Origin: Daucus carota subsp. sativus
Lineage: Eukaryota; Streptophyta; Magnoliopsida; Apiales; Apiaceae
Length of the DNA: 64,000 nt
Direction: 5' to 3'
NCBI RefSeq assembly: GCF_001625215.2
Contig: NC_030388.2
Coordinates: 26,028,558-26,092,557 of the forward strand
Numbering within the stretch: the stretch's first letter is position 1; each line of letters starts with the position of its first letter. Shown one piece after another: positions 11,243-22,503 of the stretch. Below the pieces are notes generated by a model, which was not told the DNA's origin, did no database searches, and saw nothing but the letters and a program-made list of their open reading frames with translations. The position numbers and the translations under genes were made by a program.

Positions 11243-11508
11243 AGGACCATCATCATAAATACGCGTCGTTTCTTCTCACGGGAAAAACTAGTATTAGTCA
11301 AGTACTTTATATCATAATTTAATAATTGTACTTGCGACGGGTTGGATCTCCGTCATAATATTGAATAACTTAGGATCAAAAGGACCATCTATCATATATA
11401 CACGTCGTTTCTTCTCAGGAAAAAAACTAGTATTAGTTAAGTGCTTTACGTCATAATTTAATAATTAAAATATTGTACTTATGATGGATTAGATTTCCGT
11501 CATTATGA
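11243..11508. repeat. Tandem duplication, unit about 130 bp
   Basis: The segment starting GGACCATCATCATAAATACG at 11243 recurs from about 11381 in the same orientation with scattered substitutions and a small insertion. Both copies contain CGTCGTTTCTTCTCA, ACTAGTATTAGT and a CCGTCAT end. It is followed by a CGTCGTAAGTTTAGGCGCGC segment resembling the 8575 CACTA-type element, so the whole may be an internally duplicated CACTA-related fragment. Confidence 0.7.
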
Positions 11509-11825
11509 CAGTTTTTAAATTTCGTCGTAAGTTTAGGCGCGCAGTAAATCAATCACAGGTTATCCATCATAAATCAGTGATAGTGATGCATACATGATAT
11601 ACTTCTCATCTGTTAACAAGAATTCTAGTAACTGTATATTCAGAGCATCGCTGCGCGCAGAATCACATTGATGTGCGAGTTTTGCAGTTAACCTTGTTTA
11701 TAACTTAGCTCAACTATAATAACTTAATAAGCCTCACTCAGCGTGACACATATATACATAGAACGGCCGAGGAAATGACTATGTTTCTTGTTTTAACGGG
11801 GGATTATCAAGGATAATATATACTA

Positions 11826-12046
11826 CTCCCTCCGTTTCAAAATACATGTTCACTTCAGAATAAAAAAATTGTTTCAAAATATTTATCCACTTCAACTTTC
11901 AATGTAAATTTATATTTCCAAATCAAGCATACCCTACATATTATATTGAATTAATGACTTAATACACCTCTTTTTTCTCACAATCCACTTTTCTTAAATT
12001 ATATATGATTTTTTTAAAATGGACATGTAATCTGAAACGGAGGGAG
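11826..12046. mobile_element. Stowaway-like MITE
   Basis: 221 bp, with ends CTCCCTCCGTTTC and GAAACGGAGGGAG and TA duplicated on both sides. This is the structure of Tc1/mariner-derived Stowaway-like elements. Confidence 0.88.
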
Positions 12047-12048
12047 TA

Positions 12049-12700
12049 ACGTATAAGAATTTGGGAGTCTTGAAACCGCTGTACTAATTCATAGTATTGT
12101 TTTATCGATTATTGTGTATGCTTTTGTTTGAACGAGCAGTCCAGGCCGTCTAGCTTTGGTAATATATTTCATAAATCTTTTTTATTTTTGTAATATATGT
12201 GAGTTCAGCATTTCAGTTGGATTTGAACCCGAAGAAATTCGGATGAAAAATTTGACTGCTTTTGTGCAAATAATTTGATTTCGCTACAACAATTTCTGCC
12301 ATTTCCGACTGCTATTTAAGCTTCTCGGTCAAAAGCAGGATTTCTCCAACACTCCTGGATATCGTTTGGTTGTTGCTCAAAAACAGGCGAAAAATTATTT
12401 GATAAAACGACTTTTCTTTTCTGAACATCACTATTTAGCTCAAAACTGTTTTTAGGAAAATCACGTGCTCTCATGCTTGTGTAAAAACTAAAAAGCTGTT
12501 TTTCACTATCAAATAATCTCAAAATATGCATATATCAGAAAAATTTATCAAACAATTATCTGACTCCTACGACAACACTATTTTTACCCGCATTTTTCCC
12601 TTTTATCGGAAGATTACCGCAACACACTCAATTCATCTCCAGTACATAAAATAAAATCCATGTGTTTACAAGAGCTATAGATTGTACATGCCCAAATTAA
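12049..12700. other. Intergenic DNA downstream of the CSLG gene
   Basis: No gene. The part next to 12711 is presumably the 3' UTR of the minus-strand cellulose synthase-like gene. Confidence 0.45.
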
Positions 12701-12710
12701 AACGCATTCA

Positions 12711-15578
12711 TCACTTGAATCTTTTTGGTATGAGCCCCTGAAGTATGGGAAGACTGAGGACTAAATTGAATGAACAAAGAAAAGCCTGTCCGAACATTTC
12801 TTCCCAGTTGTGCTTTGTCATTAGCCTTCTCATGCCACCTAGAAAACATACTGTGTTAAGTATGACTAGCAATGTTAATGGGATCATGAACATCTTGGCG
12901 CCACTGAAATCGAATTTTCCCTTCATATATTTCTCCAGCTTTTCTTGATCCACGGCTTTGTTTGTCAGTCTGAAGCTGGCTTTTGTCATGCCTAGCCACT
13001 TCATTAGGACATCCAGGCTTCCGAAAAGCAATGCTGTAACGGACTTTATCATGAATATTCTTTGCTCATTCCACCATGTCCTGATGGATCCGCCACTGGA
13101 TAGGACTTCGTATAGATGTTGAATGAGGGATGATGTGTACACCCCAGCAAATGCTGCAAACCATGGGCTTGAAACCTGCAAAAAGAATAACCGTGGTGAA
13201 ATGAAATGATGGATTTCATTTTAAAGACGGGGGGTGGTTCGTGTACCTTAGGGAACAAGGGAATGCCGGTTAAGAAACATAGGGGAGAAATGATTCCGTA
13301 TAATAGGCAAGGGACTGAGAAAAGTGGCATGAATGTGAAGTATCCGTAGCAGAGACTTTGAAGCATTGTCGTATTTGACAAACCATAAGTCATTGGACTA
13401 AACTTGGAGAGGCCGACTTGAAGCAATCCAGAGGACCATTTTATGAGTTGAACCAATGCATCTTTCATATCAATGGTGGTACATCCCAAGAAACATGGCC
13501 TTTTGGGATACAGATAGACCGAACGCCATCCTCTGTTATGCAAACGATAACCGGTGAATGTACTCTCCAATAGACAATCATAGGAGTAGCCAATCTGTCA
13601 TCACATGAACAGAAACTTAAAAAATTTCCCATGAAACTTACATATTGTCGTATTAAGCCTAGCACGCGTTTCAGAAAGAAACATGTTGTGATACTTGCCT
13701 CTTTACCCCATTGTGTGTCCTTTTCGTAGTCACAACAAGCCAGAGCCTCTGCCTCTTTCATGACTGCTTCTGATAAATTTTTCATTTTACCGGAGTTGTC
13801 CTTGTTACTGCCTTTTAAGGAGGCAATGAACTCGGTGGAACTGCCAAATTGCTTCTCTGATTCCTGAAGAATTTTCTCTGTAAATCAAAGTAAATGGAAA
13901 CATCAACAACATATTGACTAGTTTCTTCCTTTTACAGCTCTTAGATATAGACTCGATGTTTAAACAATTGCTTCAGAATATGAGCAAACCTTCTTGATAG
14001 GGACTACAGTATAGTGCCTTTTTGTTCAAGTAATATCCTGTCCCTGCACAAACCGTTCCTCGTTGGCCATCCATACCTTGATATTTTGTCTGAGACAAAC
14101 AGATTTTATCAGTCATTTTCCGTAGCTGAACTACAAAGGGTCAATTGATTATCAATAACTAAGGTACAGAAGCTGCAGCTGGTTTAATTTACTGCACCTT
14201 GTAAGCTGCTCTTGCCTGGCCATCATAGATATCGTTGTCACTGACATTATAGAAAATTTGAGGGTACTGTACATAAGAGAGATCGCGAGACATCTGAGGA
14301 TCAAGATGGAAGCACATGGATTGTCTTGCAGAGGCAGGGTCGTTGCAGTACATATCACAGTCCAACACAAGTATGTAAGGGGCATTGCTCATTATGCCAG
14401 AAACGCGAAGCTGAAACAATGTTGGTATGCAAATTCATAATCATTATGTAAAAGTGACAGAGGAGAGTAAAGTAGCAAGATTTTTATTGTGCGTACAAGT
14501 GCATTGAGGGCTCCAGCCTTGAAACGATGAGGACGAGTTGGCCTTTTCTCACGAGACACATAAACTAGAAGAGGCATCTTATGTTTCTTGTCATTCTCCC
14601 TGTCCTTGCTCTTATCATCATGTATTACCTAAAATTCAATGAAAAATACATGCCAGTATTATAATATGTGATATCTGATCATAATTCTTAAAGGCACTGA
14701 CAAAATTCCACAACAATTCTTGAATTAAGGACCTTAACTAAGGTATGAGTTGTTCTGTCATTGAATTGAATTCAGTTTTGGATTAGTACATACCTCAATG
14801 TAAGCAGATCGATCATGCACAACACTGTCTTCTAAAGCAGCTTTCTCGACGTTCACCTTGAACACCTCATATGCAGACTGCAACACAAAATACTCTTTAG
14901 CTGGTTCTGTTTTTCACTATCCACTCTAAAAAACACTCTGACAGTATCATACTCTAAATTTCCTCTTACAAACAACATGATTACCTTCAATTTTGCTTCC
15001 TCCGCCTTAAACTCATCGCTCCTCAAAACGCGTTCATCATCTCCCAACTTGGAAAAAAATGCCTCAGGACATCTGGTCTTGACATCATATTCTCTACAAA
15101 AGGGCAACCAAGACTCTGCAAACAGACACGCTTCCTTAATAGCATAAAGTGTTGATGCAGCACCCCCATCATCAGACAAATAAACGCTAAGCCTATCCGA
15201 CGGATAATCAAGAGCCATAGCTGACAAAACAGTGTTCATCACCTCAACAGTAGGCTCTTTAGTAGGATCAGCAGTGCAAATAAACACATCCACTCCCGGT
15301 AACTCCCCATCTGCAGGAAGATTCTCAGGAAAAACTGTCCTAGCCACGGGCCTCCATCGAAAAGCCTGCATCAGTATCCAAATAAAAGTAAACATGATCT
15401 CTGCAATTGCCATAAGCCCCCAAACAAAAACTGGCACAGTCCCATCATTACCAAAGATGTGAGAAACTCTGTAGTATAGTAAGCTTAGTATAGCTAAGAA
15501 ATGAAAAATAATGTGAATTCTGTTGATTATAGTCCTCGGAAGCTCGAGTTTGCAGGTCTGAAGAGAGACTGTGGCCAT
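12711..15578 (-). CDS. CSLG: Cellulose synthase-like protein G
   Basis: Eight exons (high to low): 14985-15578, 14794-14877, 14497-14628, 14198-14410, 13990-14089, 13699-13877, 13247-13594, 12711-13175. All join in frame to 704 aa, the usual CSLG size. A GT2 glycosyltransferase with two N-terminal membrane helices (about 19-42, 48-70) and several at the C-terminus. Motifs: FICTADP (99-105), SDDGG (135-139), DCD (287-289), NDIYDGQA and a CSLG-type WNEQR near the C-terminus. The TED-type motif reads LES (443-445), and the QxxRW-type motif reads QLIKW (483-487). Intron 6 has a GC donor. CSLG proteins sit in Golgi or ER membranes; some legume and spinach members transfer glucuronic acid to triterpenes for saponins, so either a wall polysaccharide or a triterpene acceptor is possible. 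Substrate cannot be read from sequence. Confidence 0.93.
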
Positions 15579-15639
15579 TTCTGATCTTGGTCAGCTCTGG
15601 CTGCTTGATCCTTAGTATTTGAAGGGTCTGAAAATACAT

Positions 15640-17170
15640 ATTAAAAATGCAAATCTGTCAACTTATAATTACAATTCGGATGTTTGTAGTTGTTTAATGA
15701 TCCGTGTTGACATATGTTTTGAACATTACTCATAAGGTCCTTTTCATGCAAGTATTTTACTACTCAGTTGATTTCTTGTAATAATCTACAGTACAATGTA
15801 TGAATTCAACTGAGTTGGAGTGTGACATCTTTGTAAGTATGCTTGGCTTCATGTTTAAGGATTAAGCACCTTGTTAATATGTTCTACCGAATAGAATAAA
15901 TTGCAGGGTGAGTGGAAGGTTAATCCACAATTGCTTAGCTAAGTAACGTACGGAATTCATAGTTGATCGTTAATCAAGTGAAATCTTAATAGACGAGGAT
16001 CGTGCTTGTTTCTGTGTGAGTGGCCTATAATTTTACCGTGTACGTTGGTTTTTGATTAGTTTTACTGTCTTGTAAACGGATCAAGTTCAGATTAAAGGAA
16101 AATTATTTAAAACGGCATGAAATTGAATATCTAAATTTAAGATAAATAAATTTGTATTTGTATCAGTTTCGATACCGCCGTCTGATACTTTAACTAATTG
16201 TCCACTACTACGTGTGTTTTCTATGTAGTACTTAAAGCATATCGGTTGAAGTAGATTCTATGAATTGAAAGCCCTTTGAGTAATACCAGTTTCTTTCAAA
16301 ACATATGACCTTCCGCATGTCATTTTCAGGTAAATTGGAAATAATCTTGATAAATTTAATTGTGAACCGGATCGTGTTATGTGTTTAATTCACCGGTTAT
16401 TTCATGACTGCACATATTGTTTTCCTAAAATTCAGGGCCGGACAGAATATATGTGATTTGACCTACGTCAGTTTCTTTTTCTTACCCTATTAAAATGCTG
16501 TAATCAAATTATGCTAACTGCTGCTGTATAAGACAAAACCCCTTACCTTCTTCCTCGTTTTGGAGGCAGTAGCATAATTTAGGGTCCTCGTCTGGGTCTG
16601 CGACGCGGACCTATGATCATTAATTGAATATTTTACGATAACATTTTTCTGACATGTCCAGCATTTTTTAACTAATTTGCTCACAAATCTAACAAAAAAA
16701 GGGAAAAGTAGTTGTCTCTTATCTTTGCTCTCTTCCTTCTTAAATCATTTTCTTTCGCTTATTTTACCTTTGTCTAATTCTTTCACATTTGTCTTATTAT
16801 ATTTGAACATAAGCATTTCTTTCTAAATAGTAAATTCCAACCAGCCTTGTATCTTCTTAGTTCTTACCAACATATAGTGTTAATCAACACACCAGTGTTG
16901 ATTTTAAATCCTAAAGAATTTCAATCATATCCAAGAATAAATAGGGCGTAAAAATTATGCAAGGCGTATGTTTACAACTCATGTAGAGTCTTCTCAATTC
17001 TGTCTGCGTTTTCGATATTTGTATTTTATTCTTTAAAGTGAAATTTTTTTAAAAGTAAATTGACCACATAATTGTTTTTAAAAAGGAAGAATAAGCGTTT
17101 TTAGAATTTTGATTTATAAACAAATATATGAAAATTAAATCATTATCTACAAAAGGAATAGTATAAAGGG
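15640..17170. other. Upstream region of the CSLG gene and intergenic DNA
   Basis: AT-rich. The part just above 15578 should contain the CSLG 5' UTR and promoter. No further gene or clear repeat ends were seen. Confidence 0.45.
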
Positions 17171-17175
17171 TTTGT

Positions 17176-17348
17176 CTACTGTGTGCCCATGGGCACACAC
17201 TAAGCACGGAAACTCATAAATTCGGTGTGTTTTCATTGGTGTGGTTAGTGTGAATGCAGGGGGCCATCATTATTAAAGAAGTGTAAACCAATCAAAACAA
17301 GGAAAAACTATCAAATTTTTGTGCTTATTGTGTGCCCATTGACACATC
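17176..17348. mobile_element. MITE with TGTGTGCCCATGGGCACAC termini
   Basis: The left end ACTGTGTGCCCATGGGCACA and following ACTAAGCAC are matched inverted by GTGCTTATTGTGTGCCCATT GACACA on the right (17321-17346). It is about 170 bp and non-coding. The superfamily is not assigned. A related GTGTGTCTGTGGACACATCA word occurs at 63458-63487. Confidence 0.55.
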
Positions 17349-17764
17349 ATAGAAAAACTGTAGTATAAAATAAAGTATAACATCAGCCAGGGTACATAAA
17401 AGTCAAACAACATATTTAAAATATGTTGGTGGCTACATTTTCCATTTCGCTCAAGAGAAGGCATCAGTTTCTTCATTCAATCGTCTTTGTTTTAGTTTTA
17501 AGTTTCAATATGTGGATCTTTCAGAGCAATTCTACTCTGGTAGACTACATAATATTACTATACAAGCAGTGCACTGGAGTTGGTTCTAAGCTTTGCTTTA
17601 GCCTATTCCATGAATTTATTTTTTCGGGAGTTCTCTTGTGTGTTTCAGCATTTGTACACTGAACTTGGGTTTTATTTATCAAATTTGAATGCCGTACGCA
17701 CATACCAACCTGCGCGAAAATTGGACTAGAATATAACAAGCTTGCAGTGAACAATCGAGTAACG

Positions 17765-18180
17765 CGTTAATTATATGTACAGACCTTTAACTGTTACAAT
17801 ACATGTATGCATATCAAGTTGTTTCAACTCTTCCTTTGCTTTTTCTCGAGCCTTGAGGAAAAGCAATATCACCGTATTTTGTCAAAAGCTTCAGCCATAG
17901 GTTCAACAGAACAAGCTATACTATGCTAGCAGCCCAAACAATTCCCAATTTCCTTTGGATATATTCAGCAGGTCTACCAATGCGACCAATTACAGATCCA
18001 TCTCTTTAAACTTGAGTCTGCCTGAAATTTAAACATATTAACAATTTAAAAAACTACTGTGTAAGCAGTAATGCAATATGCAGAGCAAAAGGAAAATTTA
18101 TGCTATTACCCCTGAACATGATGCAGATATGATAGTTGACATGGGCATACAAAATAGATCTTCACCATCTATCTGCAATC
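17765..18180 (-). pseudogene. Degenerate protein-coding fragment, family not recognised
   Basis: On the minus strand, 17840-18010 reads as a plausible conserved peptide (RDGSVIGRIGRPAEYIQRK, then an aliphatic membrane-like segment ending LLNLWLKLLTKYG), interrupted by two stops that sit where Trp codons could have been. A consensus acceptor (TTTCAG) precedes it near 18020. An exon-like piece with splice-like ends lies at 18110-18175 (IDGEDLFCMPMSTIISA). It looks like the 3' part of a small membrane-protein gene that has decayed. I cannot name the family, and chance is not excluded. Confidence 0.3.
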
Positions 18181-18300
18181 AAACATCATGAGAGGAAGAT
18201 TCTAGATGTCAAAGAAAGCAAATAATCAAAACCTGTCATCAATTACCTAAAAACTTGCTAAAATTATTTTTCAAATTGAACAGGGACAAAGTTCCAGCTA

Positions 18301-18318
18301 GGGGGGGGGGGGGGGGGG
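18301..18318 (+). repeat. Poly-G tract, 18 bases
   Basis: An uninterrupted run of 18 G in otherwise AT-rich DNA. Length may be unreliable because such runs are hard to sequence. Confidence 0.9.
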
Positions 18319-18620
18319 TGTCAACAAGAAGAATATGAATAATTTCCATACACAGTGACAATAACAGTCATTTTAAAAACATATAGCAAGATCGCACTAT
18401 GGCTGCAGAGAACACTTCAAATGATAACCCTGTGACAACCAAAAGATGTGTTTTTGCAAAGATAAAAGCATAGTATCTGCGAAGCACATGAAGTTTATGA
18501 TTTATTATTTAGATGACAAGTACTGAGCAGGGATAAGCACAAATGTAAACATACATGTAATGATGTAAATAACAAAAATCATCTTATTAATGATGAGGGT
18601 GACCATGTTTTAATTCATGA

Positions 18621-18688
18621 TGAGGATATTACAGCGAGATGAGGTCGGTATTTTGAGGATATTACAGCGAGATGAGGTTGGTAATTTT
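18621..18688 (+). repeat. Tandem duplication, unit about 34 bp
   Basis: GAGGATATTACAGCGAGATG plus the following AGGTxGGTA occurs twice in a row in the LINE remnant. It is a small local duplication. Confidence 0.8.
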
Positions 18689-19533
18689 CAGAGTTATTTA
18701 ACGCAACTTGAAGGAGGGACATTGTATTAGAACAAAAGATCGTTTACAATGATATTGGTATGATTCAAGATATTACTGTAGCATAGGAGTGGTGTTAAAA
18801 TTGCGATTAATTGCGCTTCGCAAGTAGGCGAAGGTTCCGTGATTTGAGCGATTTAGCGCAATTATGAAATTGGCTAAAAATCACGCTTATATTGCGATTA
18901 CTCGCGGAAACTCGCACTAAAAAATGAAAAACTTGCAAAAGTATAAAAAACTAAAATAGCCAACTCTACTTCTCTCGACCCTCTCTCTTCATCTCTCTCT
19001 ATGTCAACACTTTTTCTTTGATAGCATCGTCTTAAATATTTAGCATTTATGCTAAATTTTAAATACCATTTTCAACGTTTGTTAGGTGTTCGATTAAATT
19101 CTCCTTAGAAATTAACCACTTGGGCCATAGTAAAAGATGACTCGAAATGTTGGCATTGGGTCATAGTTAAAGATGACTCGAAGTGTTGACATTGTATGAA
19201 AATATGAGAATCAATTGGAGAAAGACAAGTGAAAAGTTCAATATTCATTTTGCAAGCATACTACATTTGAGCTTGCGTCTTTCTTTATTTTGCATGTTCC
19301 ACAAGCAGAGCTGTGCACAACCTTATGCGTGATGGGTAAAGGTAAGACATTTGCGCTACATCAGATTCCAATTAACGTGTGGCAGTATATGACTAAACAG
19401 GGTGTACGACGGTTGAAGGCTCTTTTTAATGTTATACTTCAAACAACCAAGATGTCGAGTGAGTGGCGGTTAAGTGTTGTACCTATCTATGAAAATAAAG
19501 GTGATGCCCAAAGTTCTAGTAACTATCGTGTTA

Positions 19534-19792
19534 CTCTCTCCGTCCCTTTTTAGTTGTCTAGTTTTGACTTTCAATGGTCAAATTGACCACATTTTGACTG
19601 AACTTCATATATATAATACAATTGAAAAAATATTAAAAAATTATATCATTATAAAATACATAAAATCTATTTTAAAATGTAATTATTAGTTTTTTTTAAA
19701 TAATAAAAGAATTGTCCTGAAACTTTGGTCAAAAAATGGTCAATTTGACCATTAAAAGTTAAAAGTGAACAACTAAAAAGGGATGAGGGGAG
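19534..19792. mobile_element. Stowaway-like MITE inside the LINE remnant
   Basis: 259 bp, ends CTCTCTCCGTCCC and GGGATGAGGGGAG, flanked by TA. It shares the internal TTTGACTTTCAATGGTCAA motif with the copies at 21733 and 31665. Confidence 0.85.
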
Positions 19793-20180
19793 TATTAAGT
19801 TGCTTAGTCATACGATGAAAGTCCGGGAACGAGTTATTGAGTGCAGGATTAGACGAATTGTTACCATTTCAGCAAATCAATTTGGTTTTATGCCAAGGCG
19901 GCCAACCATTGGGGCGATTTATCTCATTCGTTGCCTTGTGGAGAAATATCGAGAGCATCGTAAAGATCTTCATATGGTGTTTATAGACCTTGAAAAGGGT
20001 TATGATAATGTATCACGGGTGTTTACGAGCGAGAGAGATTCCGTCGGTATATATTCGAACCATCCAAGATATTTGTTCAGCGATGGGAACATGTGTTAGG
20101 ACACCGGTTGGAAATACTCGGTATTTTTCAATTGAGACCGGACTTCATCAAGGGTCGGTATTACGCCCTTTGTAATTATA

Positions 20181-20446
20181 TTCCCTCTTTCTCAACCATT
20201 TCTTTACACTTTCTTTTTTGGGATGTCCCGTCCAAATCTTTATGTTTCAAAACTTACCAAATATAGTAAATTTATAATATAAAAATCAACTAACACCATC
20301 ACTTTTCTCCACTATACTTTATACATTATATATCAATCGGTTCCACCACTATCTTCACTTTTTTAACTCTTTCACCATTAGTTTACCTATTTTCTTAACC
20401 TCCATGCTCAACCCAAATGTAAACATTTGGGTGGGACGGAGGGAGT
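20181..20446. mobile_element. Second Stowaway-like MITE inside the LINE remnant
   Basis: The right end GGGACGGAGGGAG is clear. The left end TTCCCTCTTTCTC is more degenerate, with TA before it. The LINE reading resumes on the right side. Confidence 0.7.
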
Positions 20447-21304
20447 GGTTGTTTTGGATGTGATTACCCAGGACATTCAACCTCTTGTGCCTTGGTGTAT
20501 GATTTCTGCTGATGATATTGCCTTAATCGTTGAGTCTCGAAACGAGGTTGATGCAAACTTATAACAGTAGCATGCATTGTTGGAGGTTTACGAATTGCGT
20601 CTAAACCGTTCCAAAATTGAGTACCTTTTTGCCAATTTCAGCAAAGAGATTCATGAGGATGATGTAGTTGTATGTATTGCTGAGGCCTGTGTACCACAAA
20701 CTAATACCTTTAAGTACTTGCACTCTATCACCTAGAGTAATGGTGATATTTCTACGAATGTGACGCATTGTATTTCGGCAAGATGGCTTCGCTGGATGTT
20801 ACTACTATAGCATGTTGCGTGATGAAAATATAACTTTTAGGTTGAAGGGTAAATTCTATTGATTCACAATCAGACCGTCATTACTATATGGTTCTGAGTG
20901 CTAAGCATTAAGAAAGGTTCAAAAGCGTAGGCTAGAGACAGTAGAAATGCGTATGTTGCGTTAGATTTGTGGTAGCACCATGACAGATCATATACCGAAT
21001 GTTACTTTGCGACACCTTTTAATGTTGAGTCTATTTCTAAAAAGATAAGAGAGGGGCGTTAACATTGGTATGGACACGTTCGACGCAAATGTAACTTGGT
21101 CCCGGTTAGAAAGGTTGAAAACATATTAGTACGAGGCAAGAGAAAAAGAAGTCAGCCCTGTGGAATGTGGGTTGATCAATTAAGTTTAGACCTCGGAGAC
21201 TTAAATCTCACGAGTGATATGACATGATATGACATTAGACAAGAATGATCGGAGACGGCGTATTAGAGTGGTTGAGTCTTAGTCTCATGGTTTAGTCTAT
21301 ACAG

Positions 21305-21489
21305 AGGGTCAATTCACTCTAAAGAAACTCATGGCTCAATTCTCATGGTTTATAAAGGGTCAGTTCACTCTAAAGAAACTCATGGCCCTTGTTGATCCTG
21401 TTTTGAGGGTTACAGCACTTTGGTTTGAAGAAAAGACTCGTTGATCCGGTTTTGAGGGTTATGGCACTTTGGTTTGATGAAAAGACTCA
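21305..21489 (+). repeat. Two adjacent tandem duplications
   Basis: A unit of about 50 bp (GGTCAATTCACTCTAAAGAA ...) is repeated at 21307 and 21358. A unit of 49 bp (GTTGATCCTGTTTTGAGGGT ...) is repeated at 21391 and 21440, with three or four differences. They lie just past the recognisable end of the LINE and may belong to its 3' tail. Confidence 0.8.
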
Positions 21490-21732
21490 CATCATTCAAT
21501 GACGAAGAATTTCACAACAAAGGTAAGTCCCATGTAAAGAAAATCATGGGCCAAGATACTATTTAGATATATGTCACACAATACTTTGTCTAGCCCTTAG
21601 TTATATTGTCTTGCCCTTAGTTGGGGTCTTCACAGAAACAACCTCCCTACTCTTTCAGTGTTACCCTTACATTTTACCCTCCAAGACCCTACTCTAAGCG
21701 GGATACTCTGGATATGTTTGGCTTGGTATCTA

Positions 21733-21979
21733 CTCCCTCCGTCCCAATTTATTTGTCTTGTTTGACTTTTCATGGTCAAATTGACCAAACTTTGACTGTA
21801 ATTTACATATATTAAATAATTTATAAAAAACATATTACTAGAATCTATATCTATTCTACTTTAAAATGTGTTTTTCCAATTTTCAGAATCATGTAAGAAT
21901 AATTACTAATTATCGGTCAAAATTTGGTCAATTTGACCATAAAAAGTCAAACAAGACAAATAAATTGGGATGGAGGGAG
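21733..21979. mobile_element. Stowaway-like MITE
   Basis: 247 bp, ends CTCCCTCCGTCCCAATTTAT and, inverted, CTCCCTCCATCCCAATTTAT, with TA on both sides. The long matched ends suggest a fairly young copy. Confidence 0.92.
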
Positions 21980-21984
21980 TATTT

Positions 21985-22500
21985 ACCATTATACTACAAG
22001 CAAAGTACTTTCCTTTCTAAAAGGTAAACTAAACAGATTGTACCAGCAATTCAACATGTAAAGCAATTATATCACGAAAACACCACCACGCAACATTTTC
22101 AGCTTCATCAAATCACGTACTTTTGAACATCCGCTGCTTTTGCAATTTGTGAAACTGCACTTTTCAGTGCAAAAACCAAGTAATTAACTATAAACGTGGC
22201 ACTTGTTCAAGCAGCAGCAGCAAAATGAACTGAAAATAAATGCAATGTAAACAGCAAATACTTGTAGAAGGTACACATAGACCGTACTAGACTTGTATAT
22301 GCATCAGAAGTCAAATGAAATGCACTTAACCAGAACCAGTGTGCAACTAATACAACTTCAAGATTCTATATTGCATTCCACCAAATTTGGTCGCTCTCAG
22401 GAAATAATAGCAAATCTAAAAGATAATGAACCCATGCTTGATTGAAGATTGTGTTGTACAATATCAAGTATGCAAACTTACATTTGCTTTTTCTGGAAAG
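21985..22500 (-). other. 3' flank of the Agenet gene
   Basis: No gene seen. It presumably includes the 3' UTR of the minus-strand Agenet-domain gene whose stop codon is at 22504-22506. Confidence 0.45.
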
Positions 22501-22503
22501 CAG

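Larger units (their letters stand above)
18590..21290 (+). pseudogene. RTE-type LINE reverse transcriptase remnant
   Basis: Scattered frames match the order of an RTE-clade LINE polyprotein. A pre-RT linker is at 18590-18650 (NLINDEGDHVLI). RT begins near 19365 (ALHQIPINVWQYMTKQGV, then MSSEWRLSVVPIYENKGD). After a MITE it continues at 19797 (NQFGFMPRRPT, then LHMVFIDLEKGYDNVSR) and 20110 (ETGLHQGSVL). After a second MITE comes 20455 onward, with SADDIALIVE where an active RTE has FADDIVL. A C-terminal part follows to about 21220. Many frameshifts and stops break it and no endonuclease domain remains. It is old: two Stowaway-like MITEs inserted later, so it predates them. Confidence 0.85.
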
